Assembly (NCBI GenBank): GCA_021785375.1
Contig: JAJYFQ010000054.1
Span: 1-5,809 of the forward strand
Length of the DNA: 5,809 nt
Source of the DNA: Microcaldota archaeon
GTDB lineage: Archaea; Micrarchaeota; Micrarchaeia; Micrarchaeales; CABMGC01
Direction: 5' to 3'
In this document: positions 4,576 through 5,809 of the stretch, piece by piece
How positions within the stretch are numbered: position 1 is the first letter of the stretch
Layout: every line of letters starts with the position of its first letter
Program-made: the position numbers and the translations under genes
The notes under the pieces: generated by a model
What the model saw: the letters and a program-made list of their open reading frames with translations, nothing else
Databases searched by the model: none
Told to the model about the DNA's origin: nothing

Positions 4576-5793
4576 TCACGCCGCCGCTGTCTGCTCATTC
4601 TCCTTGAAGATCGTCTTCTCTATCGTGTTCTTTATCTTCTCGGGGGGGTATGCGAGCTTGATTAGCTTGGTGTGGCCTCTAATTCCCTTTCCAGACTCGT
4701 ACGTGTGTATGAGCCCCTGCATCTCGAGGTCGGAGATGTACTTCCTGTACCATCTCGACGTCTTCGCTTCCTTGTGCATCGACTCGGTCAGGCTCGAGTA
4801 CTTGTTGTAGACCTCGCCGCTGAATATGTAGGTATCGGTCCCCTCAGTGAGCTTCTTGTACCTGCTCCCCTGCAGTGAGAGCAGCGCTATCGCGTACACT
4901 ATGAGCTTCTGCTGCTCCGGTAGTGTGTTCACGAGCTCGTACGCTATCTCCTCATCCGCTTCCTTAGATGCCTCGCGCACCTGCTCCCCAGTGATCTTCT
5001 CAAGGCCCTTCTCGTCAGCGATCTCTCCGGCCTTCGATATTATCTTGAGCGCAAGCCTTGCATCACCGCTGTCGTTCGCCGCGATAGCAGCCGCGAGGTT
5101 TATCGCTGCGGGATCTACCTTCCCTGGCTTGAATCCCCTGTCTACCCTCTCCTTGAGTATTGTCGAGAGCTCCACCGAGTTGTACGGCGGGAAGACAAGC
5201 TCCTTCTCGTAGAGCGTCGACCTCGACCTCGGATCAAGGTCCTCCTTGAACGAGACCCTGTTCGATATGCCTATTATCGCGATGCCCCCCGACTTTATAT
5301 CGCTGTTCGCCCTGGTGAGCGTGTAGACGAGGTCGTCGAGGTCCTTGACCACGTCTATCTCGTCCAGCACCACTATCAGTATCTTTCCGTCCTCGTCGAT
5401 CCAGTTTATTATTCTCTCATATATGTCTATTATGCCGTAGCCGCGCTTCGCATAGAGTGGCATGTGGTCGCTCGTTATCTTGCTCAGCACCCTGTACCTC
5501 GAGTTGTAGATCTTGCAGTTGATGTACGAGACCCTCGACTTCACCGAAGGCAGCTCCTTTATCTTGTTGATCACGTGCTTTATGCACGAGGTCTTTCCCG
5601 TTCCGGTCTTTCCGTAGATGAAGAGGTTTCTCCCCCTCTCCCCCCTGAGCGCCGGGGTTATGGCCCTGACGATCTCGCCTATCTGCGCGTCCCTAAAGAG
5701 CAGATGTTCGGGTATGTAGTGCGGAGAGAGGACTTCGCGCTGCGCGAAGACATTCGACTCCTTGAACAGTCCTGCGAAAGGTTCGTCATTCAT
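4576..5793 (-). CDS. cdc6: Orc1/Cdc6 DNA replication initiator (AAA+ ATPase with winged helix)
   Basis: This is the archaeal replication initiator, which binds origin repeats as an ATP-bound AAA+ protein and recruits the MCM helicase. The 405 residues contain the full set of motifs: the lead-in VLSPHYIPEHLLFRDAQIGE (21-40), Walker A GKTGTGKT (61-68), Walker B VVLDEID (141-147), sensor 1 IIGISN (173-178), DPRSRS and the FPPY region (187-204), and sensor 2 GDARLAL (243-249). A C-terminal winged-helix domain follows (about 285-385; HKEAKTSRWYRKYISDLEMQ at 340-359, then GLIHT). Length is normal. I start at ATG 5793. A TTG at 5802 would add three residues (MIF), but it sits inside the GTTGATC ribosome-site-like string, so it is less likely. 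Seven C in a row on the coding strand (4648-4642) cross codons for YPPE without breaking the frame. Archaeal origins often lie upstream of this gene, here outside the window. Confidence 0.94.
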   Translation of the reverse strand: MNDEPFAGLFKESNVFAQREVLSPHYIPEHLLFRDAQIGEIVRAITPALRGERGRNLFIYGKTGTGKTSCIKHVINKIKELPSVKSRVSYINCKIYNSRYRVLSKITSDHMPLYAKRGYGIIDIYERIINWIDEDGKILIVVLDEIDVVKDLDDLVYTLTRANSDIKSGGIAIIGISNRVSFKEDLDPRSRSTLYEKELVFPPYNSVELSTILKERVDRGFKPGKVDPAAINLAAAIAANDSGDARLALKIISKAGEIADEKGLEKITGEQVREASKEADEEIAYELVNTLPEQQKLIVYAIALLSLQGSRYKKLTEGTDTYIFSGEVYNKYSSLTESMHKEAKTSRWYRKYISDLEMQGLIHTYESGKGIRGHTKLIKLAYPPEKIKNTIEKTIFKENEQTAAA

Positions 5794-5796
5794 AAA

Positions 5797-5803
5797 GATC
5801 AAC
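5797..5803 (-). promoter_or_regulatory. Ribosome binding site for orc1/cdc6
   Basis: The minus strand reads GTTGATC, one base from GGTGATC, and ends 3 nt before ATG 5793. It overlaps the alternative TTG codon (5802-5800), which favours the ATG as the true start. Confidence 0.5.
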
Positions 5804-5809
5804 TGACTG

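Noticed and set aside
4642..4648. Seven-base homopolymer in orc1 as a frameshift or phase-variation site
   Set aside because: The reading frame is intact through it and the downstream residues fit the end of the protein. A seven-base tract is explained by Pro-Pro codons.
5794..5802. TTG at 5802 as the orc1/cdc6 start
   Set aside because: The TTG lies within a GTTGATC string placed as a ribosome site for ATG 5793, and the ATG gives a normal Orc1 N-terminus.

Overview
The window looks like archaeal chromosome. The evidence is an Orc1/Cdc6 initiator, an Mre11-type nuclease, a two-gene ADP-forming acyl-CoA synthetase, archaeal TATA boxes, GGTGATC-type ribosome binding sites, and Arg and Ile codons dominated by AGG/AGA and ATA. 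Compact packing (overlaps of 4 nt, gaps of 0-8 nt, and a zero-gap convergent junction) would suit a small streamlined genome, possibly of DPANN type. No rRNA or other marker here fixes the lineage, so that placement is only a guess.

Plus strand, 1-2188: the window opens with the last 56 codons of an unidentified protein ending in a single membrane helix. Eight bases later comes acdB (ATP-grasp subunit), then acdA (CoA-binding and phosphohistidine subunit), which overlaps acdB by ATGA. Together they encode an energy-conserving ADP-forming acetyl/acyl-CoA synthetase that makes ATP from acyl-CoA, ADP and phosphate. No TATA box was found before acdB, so the pair is probably read through from upstream.

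Minus strand, 5793-2189, in transcription order: orc1/cdc6 (replication initiator, AAA+ plus winged helix); a 128-nt gap with a small hairpin, a clear TATA box and a ribosome binding site; a 255-aa protein with a bacterial-type PH domain and an unrecognised repeat-containing C-terminal half; a 62-aa hypothetical protein 4 nt further on; a 104-nt gap with a TATA box at leaderless-transcript distance; and mre11. The mre11 and acdA stop codons touch with no base between them, so each transcript must end inside the other gene. No rad50, herA or nurA is visible beside mre11.

The conserved genes are ordinary. The less familiar material is the PH-domain protein with two short internal repeats, its 62-aa companion, a GTHE variant of the Mre11 metal-binding motif, two deviations in AcdB motifs, and a 43-codon open stretch linking the orc1 stop to the PH gene start. 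I see no mobile element, CRISPR array, tRNA or rRNA, and no convincing replication origin. I do not see strong evidence for a wholly new system. The PH/62-aa pair is the best candidate for something undescribed.
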